A stretch of 64,000 nucleotides of DNA, from the NCBI RefSeq assembly GCF_001562425.1, contig NZ_LOED01000001.1:62001-126000 (forward strand). The letters are read 5' to 3'. Below the pieces are notes generated by a model. That model did not search any database and was not told the DNA's origin. It saw only the letters and a list, made by a program, of their open reading frames with translations. Made by a program: the position numbers and the translations under genes. The first letter of the stretch is position 1. Each line of letters starts with the position of its first letter. Source of the DNA: Fervidicola ferrireducens. GTDB lineage: Bacteria; Bacillota; Thermosediminibacteria; Thermosediminibacterales; Thermosediminibacteraceae. Shown in pieces: positions 8,992 to 18,385 of this stretch.

Positions 8992-9900
8992 ATGGAAATT
9001 GATATGACTTCTCTTAAATATTTCGTGCTTATATGCAAAAATAAGAGCTTTTCCAAAACTGCAGAGGAACTTTTTATAACCCAGCAGGCTTTAAGCAAGC
9101 GCATCCAAAAGCTAGAAAAACAGTTAGGCACACAGCTTTTTGAACGTACACCCCGAGGCGTCACTCTTACGGAAACGGGTAGGTATGTCCTTTCGAGGGC
9201 GGAACTTCTTGTCAAAACTTATGATGAATTCATTTCCGATGTAAAAAGTAAAATAGACAAAGAAAAAACGACGATAAAAATAGGGTTTGCCCCAGGCACC
9301 CTCCAAATTTTAGGGGTCAAGGCAATAATTGAATTCGAGCAAAAAAGCCGGGATATCCACATTGAAATAGCAGAATTTTCCGATATAGACTGTGAAGCAA
9401 ATGTATTAAACGGAACTCTAGATCTAGCTTTGACAGTAAAACCTAAAGACCTGAGCAATTTTATCTATTATCATCTCATAAGGGAAAAATTAATCGTTAT
9501 AGTCAATAAAGCCAACCCTCTTTCAGCTAGAGAGAGTGTAAGATTTGAGGACCTTAAAAACGAAAAACTGATACTATTGAGCGATACTTTTCGGATCCAA
9601 CCGGTCATCCTTGAACATTTTGAGAAAGCGGGGCTTGTTCCAAAAATTTACTTTAAATCAAGCCACGATTTGAAAGTCGCTTACGACTTTGTGGAATTGA
9701 ACCAAGGTATTTTTATATTTGTGGACAAACTAACGCATCCCCACATAGAAGAATACAAAAATATAAAGGTAATCCCCCTCGATGATCCCACAGCTCACTG
9801 GGATGCCGGATTTATAGTAAAAAAAGGAGCAAAGATTAGTAAAGCTGCAAAAAGGTTTATGGACTACTTTTTATTAGGAAAAAATAAATATATTCCTTGA
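8992..9900 (+). CDS. LysR-family transcriptional regulator
   Basis: Typical size (302 residues). Residues 1-65 form the winged helix-turn-helix (SLKYFVLICKNKSFSKTAEE, then QQALSKRIQKLEKQLG and RGVTLTETG); the remainder is a two-lobed effector-binding domain. It is transcribed away from the OYE-type reductase operon, the classic arrangement for a regulator of its neighbour; the inducer may be the enoate substrate. The start is ATG 8992; an ATG four codons later is possible. Terminates at a strong hairpin 60 bases downstream. Confidence 0.92.
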   Translation: MEIDMTSLKYFVLICKNKSFSKTAEELFITQQALSKRIQKLEKQLGTQLFERTPRGVTLTETGRYVLSRAELLVKTYDEFISDVKSKIDKEKTTIKIGFAPGTLQILGVKAIIEFEQKSRDIHIEIAEFSDIDCEANVLNGTLDLALTVKPKDLSNFIYYHLIREKLIVIVNKANPLSARESVRFEDLKNEKLILLSDTFRIQPVILEHFEKAGLVPKIYFKSSHDLKVAYDFVELNQGIFIFVDKLTHPHIEEYKNIKVIPLDDPTAHWDAGFIVKKGAKISKAAKRFMDYFLLGKNKYIP

Positions 9901-9953
9901 GAAGTAAAACAGTAAGAATTTTCCTTTTGTCCTCAGCAGTAGTTTAAGGTTTA

Positions 9954-9993
9954 AAAAAAGCCAGCGGCGCATTGAAAATTGCGCCGCTTTTTT
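9954..9993. terminator. Bidirectional terminator after the LysR gene
   Basis: AGCGGCGCA/TGCGCCGCT stem with an eight-base loop, followed by six T on the plus strand; on the minus strand it is also followed by a T-run, serving the convergent GGDEF gene. The same stem core recurs at 13858-13889. Confidence 0.9.
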
Positions 9994-10005
9994 ATAATTT
10001 TTTTC

Positions 10006-11650
10006 TTATTTTTTGAGATAGTTTACCTTATTTTTTCCTTCATTTTTAGATTTATACATCAAATCATCCGCTCTTTTAATTAAGCTATCAATCGTATCAC
10101 CTTTTTCATATTCTGTCACTCCGAAGCTCGCTGTTATCCTCTCATTACATGGCAAAACAATGTCAGCAATATTACTTCTTAAATCTTCTGCAAGTATTGC
10201 CGCCTTTTCAACGGGAGTTCCAGGAAGCACTATTACAAACTCCTCTCCTCCCCATCTCCCAAAAACGTCTAACTTCCGTATTCTTTCCCTTACCACCTTT
10301 GCCACTCTTCTCAGCGCTTCATCTCCCATAATATGCCCGTAGCAATCGTTTATTTTTTTGAAATTGTCTATATCAAACAATATGATTGAGAACTCTTCCC
10401 CGTACCTTTTTGCCCTTTCTATTTCTTCCTCCAATTTTGAGAGCAAATATCTCCTATTATACGCCCCTGTCAGCGCGTCGGTAATGGATAAAAGATAAAG
10501 TTCCTTTTCCATCTCCTTCTTTTCGGTGATGTCATCTACGATTATCAAAGCTCCAGAAACCTTACCATCTTCTTCTTCCGGTTTTATATGCACCCTAATC
10601 CACACTCTTTTGCCCCATTTAGAAGTGTATTCCAATTCATAAGTTCCGATTTCGTTATTTTTCAAACACTCTTCTAATTTTCCCGAAAGGCCCTGCTCTA
10701 CTAATAGCGGAAACGTTAAAAGATTTATCTTCTTCGTTTCTTCCTCCCCAGGAGAGCCTAATATTTCAATAAGCTTGTTATTTACATAAAGAATATTGCC
10801 TTTATTATCGCATCTCAATATACCAACCGGAGCATTTTCTGCCAACTCAAAATATAATTTTTCCTTTTCTTTTATCGCCCTTTCAAATTTTAATCTCTCT
10901 GCAATATTTTCAACACTAGCTAAACATAGCTTTCTTCCTTTATAAATCAAAAAGCTGCAATTTTATTTTAACAGGATACGTTGTCCCGTCCTTCCTGCGA
11001 TGAATTGTTTCAAAGCTTACTTCGGGCATCTTGCCTTCGAGGAGGGGAGATATCAACCTAACGAAACTCTCTTTTGTAAATTCCGGTTTTATTTCGATGG
11101 GGGTCATATTTAAAAGCTCGTCTTCTGTATATCCTAAATTCATCCTTGCACTTTTGTTTACCTTTATAAACTTCAAAGTCTCTGGATCAAAAACATAAAG
11201 CTCACTTGTGGAGTTTTCGTAAATGTACATGAACATGTTTGCAAGTGAATAAGCTTCATGAAGTTTTATGGCCATTTCTATTGAAGGAATTACAGCTTTC
11301 TTGTCAGTGCCTTTTAAAATATAACCATAAGCTTTTATGCTCTTTATCCTCTTTATTACCTCAGACGAAGCATTTGCAGTTAAAAATATAATGGGAACAT
11401 CGCGCCTTTTTAATATCATCTTTGCAGTATCTATACCATCTAAATTTCCTTTGAGCTCTATATCCATTAATACAAGGTCAGGCAAAAAAATTTCACAAGC
11501 CTTTTTTATAGCTTCATCCCCGTCCGATGCTGTTTCCACCTCGAAGCCATAACCCTTGAGCAAATCCGAAAGTATTAACTGCTCAAACCGACTATCCTCT
11601 ACCAGCAGCACTTTCTTTTTCGCATATTGCAAATCTTCTGTACTTACCAT
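10006..11650 (-). pseudogene. REC-PAS-PAS-GGDEF response-regulator diguanylate cyclase, split by a one-base frameshift
   Basis: Two overlapping frames make one protein. The first (10940-11650) has a receiver domain (VLLVEDSRFEQ; phospho-acceptor Asp in LVLMDIEL; Thr in FLTANA) and most of a PAS domain up to VKIKLQLF. The second (from about 10950) resumes with IYKGRKLCLASVENI, the normal end of that PAS domain, then a second PAS domain and a GGDEF domain whose active loop reads GGEEF, expected to be active in making cyclic di-GMP. The shift lies in a run of five T (minus strand CTTTTTG near 10950-10954): four T would restore one frame. The ATG at 11650 has GGGGG upstream. Real loss, phase variation by slippage, or a base-calling error cannot be separated here. 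Confidence 0.85.
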
Positions 11651-11734
11651 TTCTCTTGACCCCCAGAAAATTTAAATTGCAACTTACAATATTATATCAA
11701 AACTCTCTAGAAAATGCGTCCTTTTTTTCTTTTA

Positions 11735-11763
11735 TTGCTAAAACTGACATAATTAGATATAAT
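11735..11763 (+). promoter_or_regulatory. SigA-like promoter for the chemoreceptor gene
   Basis: TTGCTA (11735-11740), 17-base spacer, TATAAT (11758-11763), 40 bases before the GTG start. No SigD-like match was seen here. Confidence 0.65.
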
Positions 11764-11803
11764 TAGAGAAAAATGTTAATTTTACAATATAGGGGGTAAT
11801 GCC

Positions 11804-13840
11804 GTGAATTGGTCGGAGCAGAAACTATTTAAATTTAAATTTTCGCTCCCAAAAAGTTTTTCTGGAAAAATGAAGCACAGCCTTAAAACCCGCCTGGCGG
11901 TATACCTCATAATCATGGCCCTGCTGCCCCTCACTGTTTTAAGCGGAATCATAAATTACTTCACAAAAAACTCCATGGAGGGGGAGGTTAAGGAAAAAAC
12001 CAGTCTCATAGTCAGCACATTAAGCGACAACATAGACATTTTCATAAATGAAAACAAAAACTTAATATCCTTCCTCGCAAATACCGATGTTGTTCGCTCC
12101 ATGGAAAGATACTCCATCGAAACTTTTATCTATGACATGCTATCTCGATATCCACAGATAAGCAGGGTTCTCATAGCAGATACTAAAGGAAATGTGTACG
12201 GAATACCTTACGCCAACATTTCGGAAGGGACAAACGTGCTCAGCGAAGGTTGGTATACCGGCGCTTTGAACCAAAAAGGAGTTTACATTACGAAGGCAAG
12301 ATTGGACCCGACTTCATCTACCATGATAATATCTATATCATCGCCGATATTTTCCGAAAAAGGAGTGCTAAACGGAGTTATATGTGCTGATATATCCCTC
12401 GTATCCCTCACCTCTATCATATCCAAGATGCAAATAGGAGAGTCCGGCTACGCATTTATTACCGACAGTGATGGCAATGTCATAGGGCACAAGGATTATA
12501 AAATAGTGCGGGCGAGAGAAAATTTCATGAAGTACGACTTTGTAAAACAGGCCCTTTCAGGAAAAATAGGTTTTACCACTTTTGTCGAAAACGGAACTAG
12601 AATGTTCGTAGCCTATGGCCCACAACCCGCCACCGGCTGGGGGATTTTCGTAAGCCAGCCGGTATCTGAAGCTTACTCCAACATCTACAAGGTAACCAGA
12701 ATTTTCACCTTGGTCGGCCTTCTTACCGCTATTTTAAGCGTCATAGCCGGATTCTACATAGGGAGCAAAATTTCATCACCGATTCTCAACATGGTGACCG
12801 TATCGAGTCAGGTATCCAGGGGCGACCTGACGAAAACCATAAATATAAAAGATTCATCAGAAATAGGATTTTTAGCCGCCTCATTCAACTCCATGGTATC
12901 GGGTTTAACAAATCTGGTTATGGAAATCAAAAAGACGGTGGAAGAACTTTCAGCGGCAACAAAAAGCCAGGCCGAATACGCAGAAAACAGCAAAAAAGCC
13001 GCCGAACAGATTTCTACCGCTATGGAACAAATAGCAGCAGGTGCATCGGATCAATCGCAAAAATTAAGCGAAATATCCGATGTGATAAATGACCTAGTGA
13101 TATCTAACGGCAAGATAGATGAAAATGCCCGTTCTGCGGCACAAGCTGCGGAGGAAATGCTCAAACGTGCTAAAAACGGGCAAGTCAAGATGAACGAAGC
13201 TACTGTCAGTATGGATTCCATTAAAGACTCAGTAGACCAGTCTAAAAATATCATCGTTGATCTAGATGCAAGGGTCAAAGAAATAGGAAAGATATCAGAT
13301 ATCATAAAAGATATAGTAGACCAGACGAATCTGCTTGCATTAAACGCCTCGATCGAAGCTGCAAGGGCGGGCGAATCGGGGCGCGGATTTTCTGTGGTAG
13401 CCCAGGAGATAAGGAAACTCGCCGAAAAATCCGGTCAGGCCGCAAAGCAAATTTCGGACATAGTAAGGCAAATTCAGGAAAACAGCCAAATAGCCGTGGA
13501 ATCCATGGCTAAAAGCTCAAAGGAAGTGGAAACCGGAACTCAGATAATAGTCGACGCTAACGAAACCTTTAACAGGCTCATTTCGGACATAGAAGCCACT
13601 GCAACGGCTGCAAGGCAGATTTCCGAAGAAATAAGTTCCCAGTACATCAACATCGAAAGGATCGTCAATAAAATAACCGACATAACCTCTGTGTCTCAAG
13701 AAACGGCTGCTGCAAGTGAAGAAGTTACTGCATCCACTCAAGAACAGACAGCAGCCATGGAAAGCATAGCCTTTTTTGCAAGAAAACTTTCTGACTTAGC
13801 GGAAAACCTGTCCTCAGCGGTAAGCAAGTTCAAGGTTTAG
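11804..13840 (+). CDS. Methyl-accepting chemotaxis protein
   Basis: Transmembrane chemoreceptor of 678 residues. A first membrane helix lies at about 30-52 ([20 protein letters not shown]), an extracellular double-Cache sensor at about 55-300, a second helix at about 305-326, then a HAMP linker and a long cytoplasmic coiled coil with the conserved hairpin tip ([20 protein letters not shown]). It should relay ligand binding to CheA; the Cache domain suggests small-molecule ligands such as amino or organic acids. The GTG start has AGGGGGT seven bases upstream. It is a monocistronic gene between a promoter and a terminator. Confidence 0.95.
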   Translation: MNWSEQKLFKFKFSLPKSFSGKMKHSLKTRLAVYLIIMALLPLTVLSGIINYFTKNSMEGEVKEKTSLIVSTLSDNIDIFINENKNLISFLANTDVVRSMERYSIETFIYDMLSRYPQISRVLIADTKGNVYGIPYANISEGTNVLSEGWYTGALNQKGVYITKARLDPTSSTMIISISSPIFSEKGVLNGVICADISLVSLTSIISKMQIGESGYAFITDSDGNVIGHKDYKIVRARENFMKYDFVKQALSGKIGFTTFVENGTRMFVAYGPQPATGWGIFVSQPVSEAYSNIYKVTRIFTLVGLLTAILSVIAGFYIGSKISSPILNMVTVSSQVSRGDLTKTINIKDSSEIGFLAASFNSMVSGLTNLVMEIKKTVEELSAATKSQAEYAENSKKAAEQISTAMEQIAAGASDQSQKLSEISDVINDLVISNGKIDENARSAAQAAEEMLKRAKNGQVKMNEATVSMDSIKDSVDQSKNIIVDLDARVKEIGKISDIIKDIVDQTNLLALNASIEAARAGESGRGFSVVAQEIRKLAEKSGQAAKQISDIVRQIQENSQIAVESMAKSSKEVETGTQIIVDANETFNRLISDIEATATAARQISEEISSQYINIERIVNKITDITSVSQETAAASEEVTASTQEQTAAMESIAFFARKLSDLAENLSSAVSKFKV

Positions 13841-13857
13841 AAGAAGGCCTGCGGCCT

Positions 13858-13889
13858 GCGGCGCAATTTTTAATGCGCCGCTTTTTTTA
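13858..13889 (+). terminator. Intrinsic terminator after the chemoreceptor gene
   Basis: GCGGCGCA/TGCGCCGC stem with an eight-base loop followed by eight T. Its stem is almost identical to the one at 9954-9993. Confidence 0.88.
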
Positions 13890-14043
13890 TATATCGATGG
13901 AGACTCTTTTCCCTCCAGCATGGGTGTCTAATGAGGTGTGTATTATAAAATCACCTGATTTGTATAAAAAAATAATCCCGTGACAAAAATATCCTTGAAA
14001 CAGATAAATCATCAGGAGGGACACCGAACTGATAGTAGAGGAG

Positions 14044-14964
14044 ATGAAACTTGTCGAAAGGGAATTGATGCGCACAATAGCACAGTGCCACGAACCCGTG
14101 AGCAGTATACTTAAAGATATATTTACCGGCGGAAAACGGCTGAGACCCAAGCTGGTACTGCTCTCAGGCCTTTGCTTTTCACCGGTAAATTCGGATATGA
14201 TTTATTCCGCAGTAGCCACCGAGCTAATTCACACCGCTTCACTCATCCACGACGACGTGATAGACGAAGCCCATTACCGGAGAAACCGGTCCACCATAAA
14301 CTACATACACGGCAACCAGGTTGCAGTCCTTGCCGGAGACTACGCCTTTGCAAAGGCTTTTGAGGTCCTTTCCGTCCACAACCTGCACCGCTGCAAAGAT
14401 TACTTTGTCGCCGCAATTCAGGAAATGTGCCACGGCGAGGTCATGCAGGCTGTGGAGAATCCATCCATTGATGAAAAATATTATTTTAAAATCATAGAAA
14501 AAAAGACCGCCTCTCTCATCTCGGCATGCTGCAAAGCCGGAGCGGTGTGTGGAAAAGCCAGTGAGGAAGATGTAGAAAAAATGGGCCTTTATGGCCTTTA
14601 CCTTGGCTGTGCTTTCCAGATTGTCGACGATCTCCTGGACGTGATAGGGGATGAGGTGGAAGTCGGAAAACCGGTGGGCCATGATTTGGAGGAGGGCAAG
14701 GTAACACTTCCCTACATATATTTCTTGCGAGAAAGTCCGCTGGGCTCGAAATACCGTCCATTTTTAAACGACAGATACCGCCTTTTAAAAGTAAAATCCC
14801 AGCTCATTTCTGACTTAAAAAAATCCGAAGCCGTCAGCATTACTTATGCAAAGGCTGAAGAGTTTTCCAAGAAGGCAAGGGATATATTGAGTGAATTACC
14901 CGATTCGGTATATAAAAAACTCCTCGTCGAGCTTTCTTTTGAAGTTGTCAAAAGGAAAAAATAG
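14044..14964 (+). CDS. Polyprenyl (trans-isoprenyl) diphosphate synthase
   Basis: Class I isoprenyl chain elongation enzyme, 306 residues: GGKRLRP near residue 29, the first aspartate-rich motif LIHDDVIDE (about 67-75), GDYAFAKAFEVL, and the second motif IVDDLLDVIGDE (about 197-208) followed by KVTLPYIYFL. Chain length is not predictable, but small residues before the first motif argue for a product longer than C15. ATG 14044 has GAGG directly against it, too close to serve; a perfect AGGAGGG at 14014-14020 sits eight bases before an in-frame CTG at 14029, so a CTG start adding five residues is possible. It converges, with a two-base gap, on a DUF2600 terpene cyclase gene. Confidence 0.92.
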   Translation: MKLVERELMRTIAQCHEPVSSILKDIFTGGKRLRPKLVLLSGLCFSPVNSDMIYSAVATELIHTASLIHDDVIDEAHYRRNRSTINYIHGNQVAVLAGDYAFAKAFEVLSVHNLHRCKDYFVAAIQEMCHGEVMQAVENPSIDEKYYFKIIEKKTASLISACCKAGAVCGKASEEDVEKMGLYGLYLGCAFQIVDDLLDVIGDEVEVGKPVGHDLEEGKVTLPYIYFLRESPLGSKYRPFLNDRYRLLKVKSQLISDLKKSEAVSITYAKAEEFSKKARDILSELPDSVYKKLLVELSFEVVKRKK

Positions 14965-14966
14965 TC

Positions 14967-16028
14967 TTAAATCCTTTTTTTCTTTCTCAGCCAGCAGCAA
15001 AAGCCATGCATCATCCTGGTGTATTTACCGCAATAGTCCAAAAGCTCTTCCGTGACCAAACTGCGCTCGCCGTAAAAAGCTTTGGGGTCCGAAAGGTACA
15101 TGGCCATAAGGCCGTCCACTACAGTGGAATGGAAAAATGGATATCTTAATTTAGTCGCTTCGTTTTGGGAATTTTTGTAAAATACTTTAAGTCTTTCGAG
15201 ACAATTTGTCAGATTCGCGTAATAACTTACGAAATTGAGATCGCCGTTTGCTTCATCCTCATCTAAATCTATGTAATAGTCCAGCAGTATGTGCAAACCG
15301 CATATCCATGGAAAGTACGAATGGAATATCTCCCAGGCTTCAAGCCCGTCCAAATAAGGGTTCGTCGCTGCGGCGACCAGCATAAAAATCCCCAGCGTAG
15401 AACCGGCGGCTGCGGCAAATTCCCACCCGTTTATCTCCGGAAAGTACCCGAGATAATTTTCATACCATCCGGTCATACGGCATTCCCTTACCTCCGGCAC
15501 CAGATGCTTGTAGGTCTGCAGCTCCGAATAAAGCCTGGCTAGAAATAAAATCTTTTCCCTTACGATGGCATAAGACGGTAAACCGGAAATGAACGCCTTG
15601 CATTCTGCCACCAGCAATCTCAGATAACCGCCATCATCCTTATAAGGATAGCACTCGTAATAATCGCTAAACACTTCCCCCGGAAGGAGGGCATCGGTCA
15701 TTGCCTGGTGAAGCCTTTTAAAAGCTTCTTCATCTTCTACCTTGGCTCTGTCGCACAAATTATCAAGGTAATCGCTGATGGTCTGATAAGACACAATAAA
15801 GCGCACCATATCCCTTTGCGGCACCCCCGGATATAGGGCATATACGCTGCCTCCCTGGCAATGAAATTTCTTTTTGTTTATACTTTCAACCGCCTGTCTT
15901 TTAAGCACGGGGTCCGGGATTTTCTCCGCCATACGCATGTACCTTTTCAATTCCGCTTCAACCTGCGGAAACACCTTATTGACAAATCTATGCAGAATTC
16001 CAATCCGGTAAAAGCTTTGCTTTAGCAC
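14967..16028 (-). CDS. DUF2600 family class IB terpene synthase (tetraprenyl-beta-curcumene synthase/YtpB-like)
   Basis: A 353-residue helical protein of the DUF2600 family, whose characterised member YtpB cyclises heptaprenyl diphosphate (C35) to tetraprenyl-beta-curcumene. Visible are the aspartate motif DYLDNLCDRA (86-95) and a later acidic helix, LLDYYIDLDEDE, in place of the usual DDxxD. GTG 16028 has CGGAGG seven bases upstream. The neighbouring convergent gene makes a prenyl diphosphate, the substrate class this enzyme uses, so the two likely act in one pathway making a cyclic membrane terpenoid. The exact product is unknown. Confidence 0.85.
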   Translation of the reverse strand: MLKQSFYRIGILHRFVNKVFPQVEAELKRYMRMAEKIPDPVLKRQAVESINKKKFHCQGGSVYALYPGVPQRDMVRFIVSYQTISDYLDNLCDRAKVEDEEAFKRLHQAMTDALLPGEVFSDYYECYPYKDDGGYLRLLVAECKAFISGLPSYAIVREKILFLARLYSELQTYKHLVPEVRECRMTGWYENYLGYFPEINGWEFAAAAGSTLGIFMLVAAATNPYLDGLEAWEIFHSYFPWICGLHILLDYYIDLDEDEANGDLNFVSYYANLTNCLERLKVFYKNSQNEATKLRYPFFHSTVVDGLMAMYLSDPKAFYGERSLVTEELLDYCGKYTRMMHGFCCWLRKKKRI

Positions 16029-16174
16029 GGCAGAACCTCCGAAAAATCTATTTTTTTCTCCTACTATTATTTGCCAATATCAGCTTTTATATTAATCCAA
16101 TCAACACGACATAAAAACGCACCTCAAATTCAATAATATTAATTGTAAGTCGAAGGAAAGACGGGAGTGAGTCT

Positions 16175-18379
16175 ATGACAATAAAAAAAGCGATTCTAAT
16201 TGTTACGTTTTTTTTCATTTTATTGCAAACTCAATGTTTTGCCTCAACCGACGACAGCAATAATTTTCCTAAAACCGCCGTCATGATAGTTTTAGACCGG
16301 ATTGACCTCGAAGACCTTGCAGGAGATTATCCAAACCTGAAAAACCTCATTTCCGGAGCTGCCGTAGGCCTTATGAATACAAGACCGGGCGGAAACTACG
16401 ACCCAGCCAGCTGTTATCTTTCTATCGGGGCCGGCAGCCGTGCTCACACCGGTGGCAAAGGCAAAAACGCATTTATGGCCTTCGAAAAATACGAATCCAT
16501 CGAAGCAGGCAGTGCTTTTAAATTATACACGGGCCTTTCGGTACCGAACAACGCCGTCGTTCAGCTTGATATAGCCCGAATTATCGAAGAAAGCAAAAGG
16601 CAAAACTACGAGGTAAAACCCGGCCTTTTGGGGGAAATTTTAAAAAATAGCGGCATACCGGTCTCCGTCCTCGGAAATGCCGATACCGACCACGAAAAAA
16701 ATAGAATGGCAGCCCTTATTGCCATGGACTCAAACGGGATAGTTCATTCCGGTTATGTAGCCGGGGATATAAACACGCGAGATGAAAGCAGTCCCTTCTT
16801 TTTAAAAACTGATTACGATAAACTTTACCGGAAATTTATGGAACTTAAGAAAAAAGGGGGCTTAATCGTAATACACCTGGGGGACACCGCAAGAGCTAAT
16901 GACATCGTCGATCTTGTGACCCCGGAATTGTACGAAAATTACAGGGTTAAAGCTCTAAAAGATTGCGACGAATTCTTCGGGAAGATAATTGATAATTTGG
17001 ACACCAAAAGGGACCTGTTGCTGGTAGTAACTCCCTTCCCCTCTTTTAACGGATACAGGGAGAAAAAACTGCTCACGCCTTTTATAGCTATCGGCCCTAA
17101 TTTGAATCGGGGTCTTGCCATATCTTCCACAACGCGACGAGCCGGTATAATAGCCAACGTGGACATAGCACCGACCGTACTTTCCTTTTTTCAAATTCCG
17201 GTGCCTGTTGAAATGTTTGGCCATCCCATCGAAAGCGTATACTTTACCAATGCATACGACCATCTTCTGAAATTGAGCGAAAAAGCAACCCTTACATACA
17301 CCTATAGGCCGTATTTTATAAAATCCTACGTCGTCATGCAAATATTGGTTTCGCTGACTTTCCTGTTTTTTATCTATTATAGAAAAAATTATCTCGTTTT
17401 TATAAGACCTTTTTTACTAGCCAGCATGTCGCTGCCGCTGACGTTCCTGCTACTCGCACTGATTCCCGGAGAAAATAATATATTTTACATGTTTTTTTGG
17501 ACCATCATAATCACCATAGCAGCAGTGATAATTGCATCGAAAGCAAAAAGCACCGCCGGTGCCGTTTCCCTTATTAGTTTATCAACGGCCTTGGCAATAG
17601 TTGCCGACCTGTTATCTGGCGGAAAACTTTTAGGAAGTTCAGTTCTGGGACATGACCCGATTGCGGGAGCCCGCTATTACGGGCTGGGGAACGAATATAT
17701 GGGCGTTCTAGTCGGCTCAACCGTAATAGGTGTTACAACCTTATTCGACAATCTTAAAATAAACCGGCAACTTCTGACAGCTATGGGTATTTTAATTTTC
17801 AGCATTTCCTTTTGCCTTATTTCTTCACCTTCTTTTGGAAGCAACGTCGGCGGAGCTATTACCGCCTGCGGCGCATATTTGACAACCTTGATTTTACTTT
17901 CCGGTTCAAAACTAAACTTTAGGACTTTTGTGGGTATCCTCGCCATTACCGCATTTTTTACTTTGCTTTTGTTCTTGTTTTCAGTTGTCTCAGGTCCACC
18001 CAGTCACATAAGCCAGACGGTGGACCTTATAAGAGAAGGAGGAATGAAACCCGCTGTTTCGATAGTAATAAGGAAAGTTTCCATGAATTACAGGCTTTTC
18101 AAATACACCCCCTGGACCCGTGCACTGGTCACGACCATAGCTGCTCTCATTTCCCTTTCCTTCAAGCCGCCCAACACTATGAAAAAGATATTTAAAAAGC
18201 AATCCAATTTTTATGCCGGTTTTACGGGAACCAGCATAGGCTCTATCCTTGCCCTCATATTCAACGATTCGGGCATCGTAGCTTCGGGAACAATGGCCAT
18301 TTTTTTCGGCCTCCCCGTCCTGCTATTTATAGCCGACGAGAATATTAACGATAAAAGCGAAATGTACCTCAAAGGGTGA
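16175..18379 (+). CDS. Large membrane protein with an extracytoplasmic alkaline-phosphatase-like domain
   Basis: 734 residues. A signal peptide (about 1-24, ending QCFAS) is followed by about 340 residues resembling the alkaline phosphatase superfamily: MIVLDRIDLEDL, SIGAGSRAHTGGKG, IVIHLGDTARAND and VDIAPTVLSFF. From about residue 390 there are roughly ten hydrophobic helices. I cannot name a substrate; the context (a glycosyltransferase follows seven bases later) suggests envelope polysaccharide or teichoic-acid-like metabolism, which is inference. Upstream GGGAGTGAG supports the ATG start. The gene diverges from the DUF2600 gene. Confidence 0.7.
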   Translation: MTIKKAILIVTFFFILLQTQCFASTDDSNNFPKTAVMIVLDRIDLEDLAGDYPNLKNLISGAAVGLMNTRPGGNYDPASCYLSIGAGSRAHTGGKGKNAFMAFEKYESIEAGSAFKLYTGLSVPNNAVVQLDIARIIEESKRQNYEVKPGLLGEILKNSGIPVSVLGNADTDHEKNRMAALIAMDSNGIVHSGYVAGDINTRDESSPFFLKTDYDKLYRKFMELKKKGGLIVIHLGDTARANDIVDLVTPELYENYRVKALKDCDEFFGKIIDNLDTKRDLLLVVTPFPSFNGYREKKLLTPFIAIGPNLNRGLAISSTTRRAGIIANVDIAPTVLSFFQIPVPVEMFGHPIESVYFTNAYDHLLKLSEKATLTYTYRPYFIKSYVVMQILVSLTFLFFIYYRKNYLVFIRPFLLASMSLPLTFLLLALIPGENNIFYMFFWTIIITIAAVIIASKAKSTAGAVSLISLSTALAIVADLLSGGKLLGSSVLGHDPIAGARYYGLGNEYMGVLVGSTVIGVTTLFDNLKINRQLLTAMGILIFSISFCLISSPSFGSNVGGAITACGAYLTTLILLSGSKLNFRTFVGILAITAFFTLLLFLFSVVSGPPSHISQTVDLIREGGMKPAVSIVIRKVSMNYRLFKYTPWTRALVTTIAALISLSFKPPNTMKKIFKKQSNFYAGFTGTSIGSILALIFNDSGIVASGTMAIFFGLPVLLFIADENINDKSEMYLKG

Positions 18380-18385
18380 ATCAGC

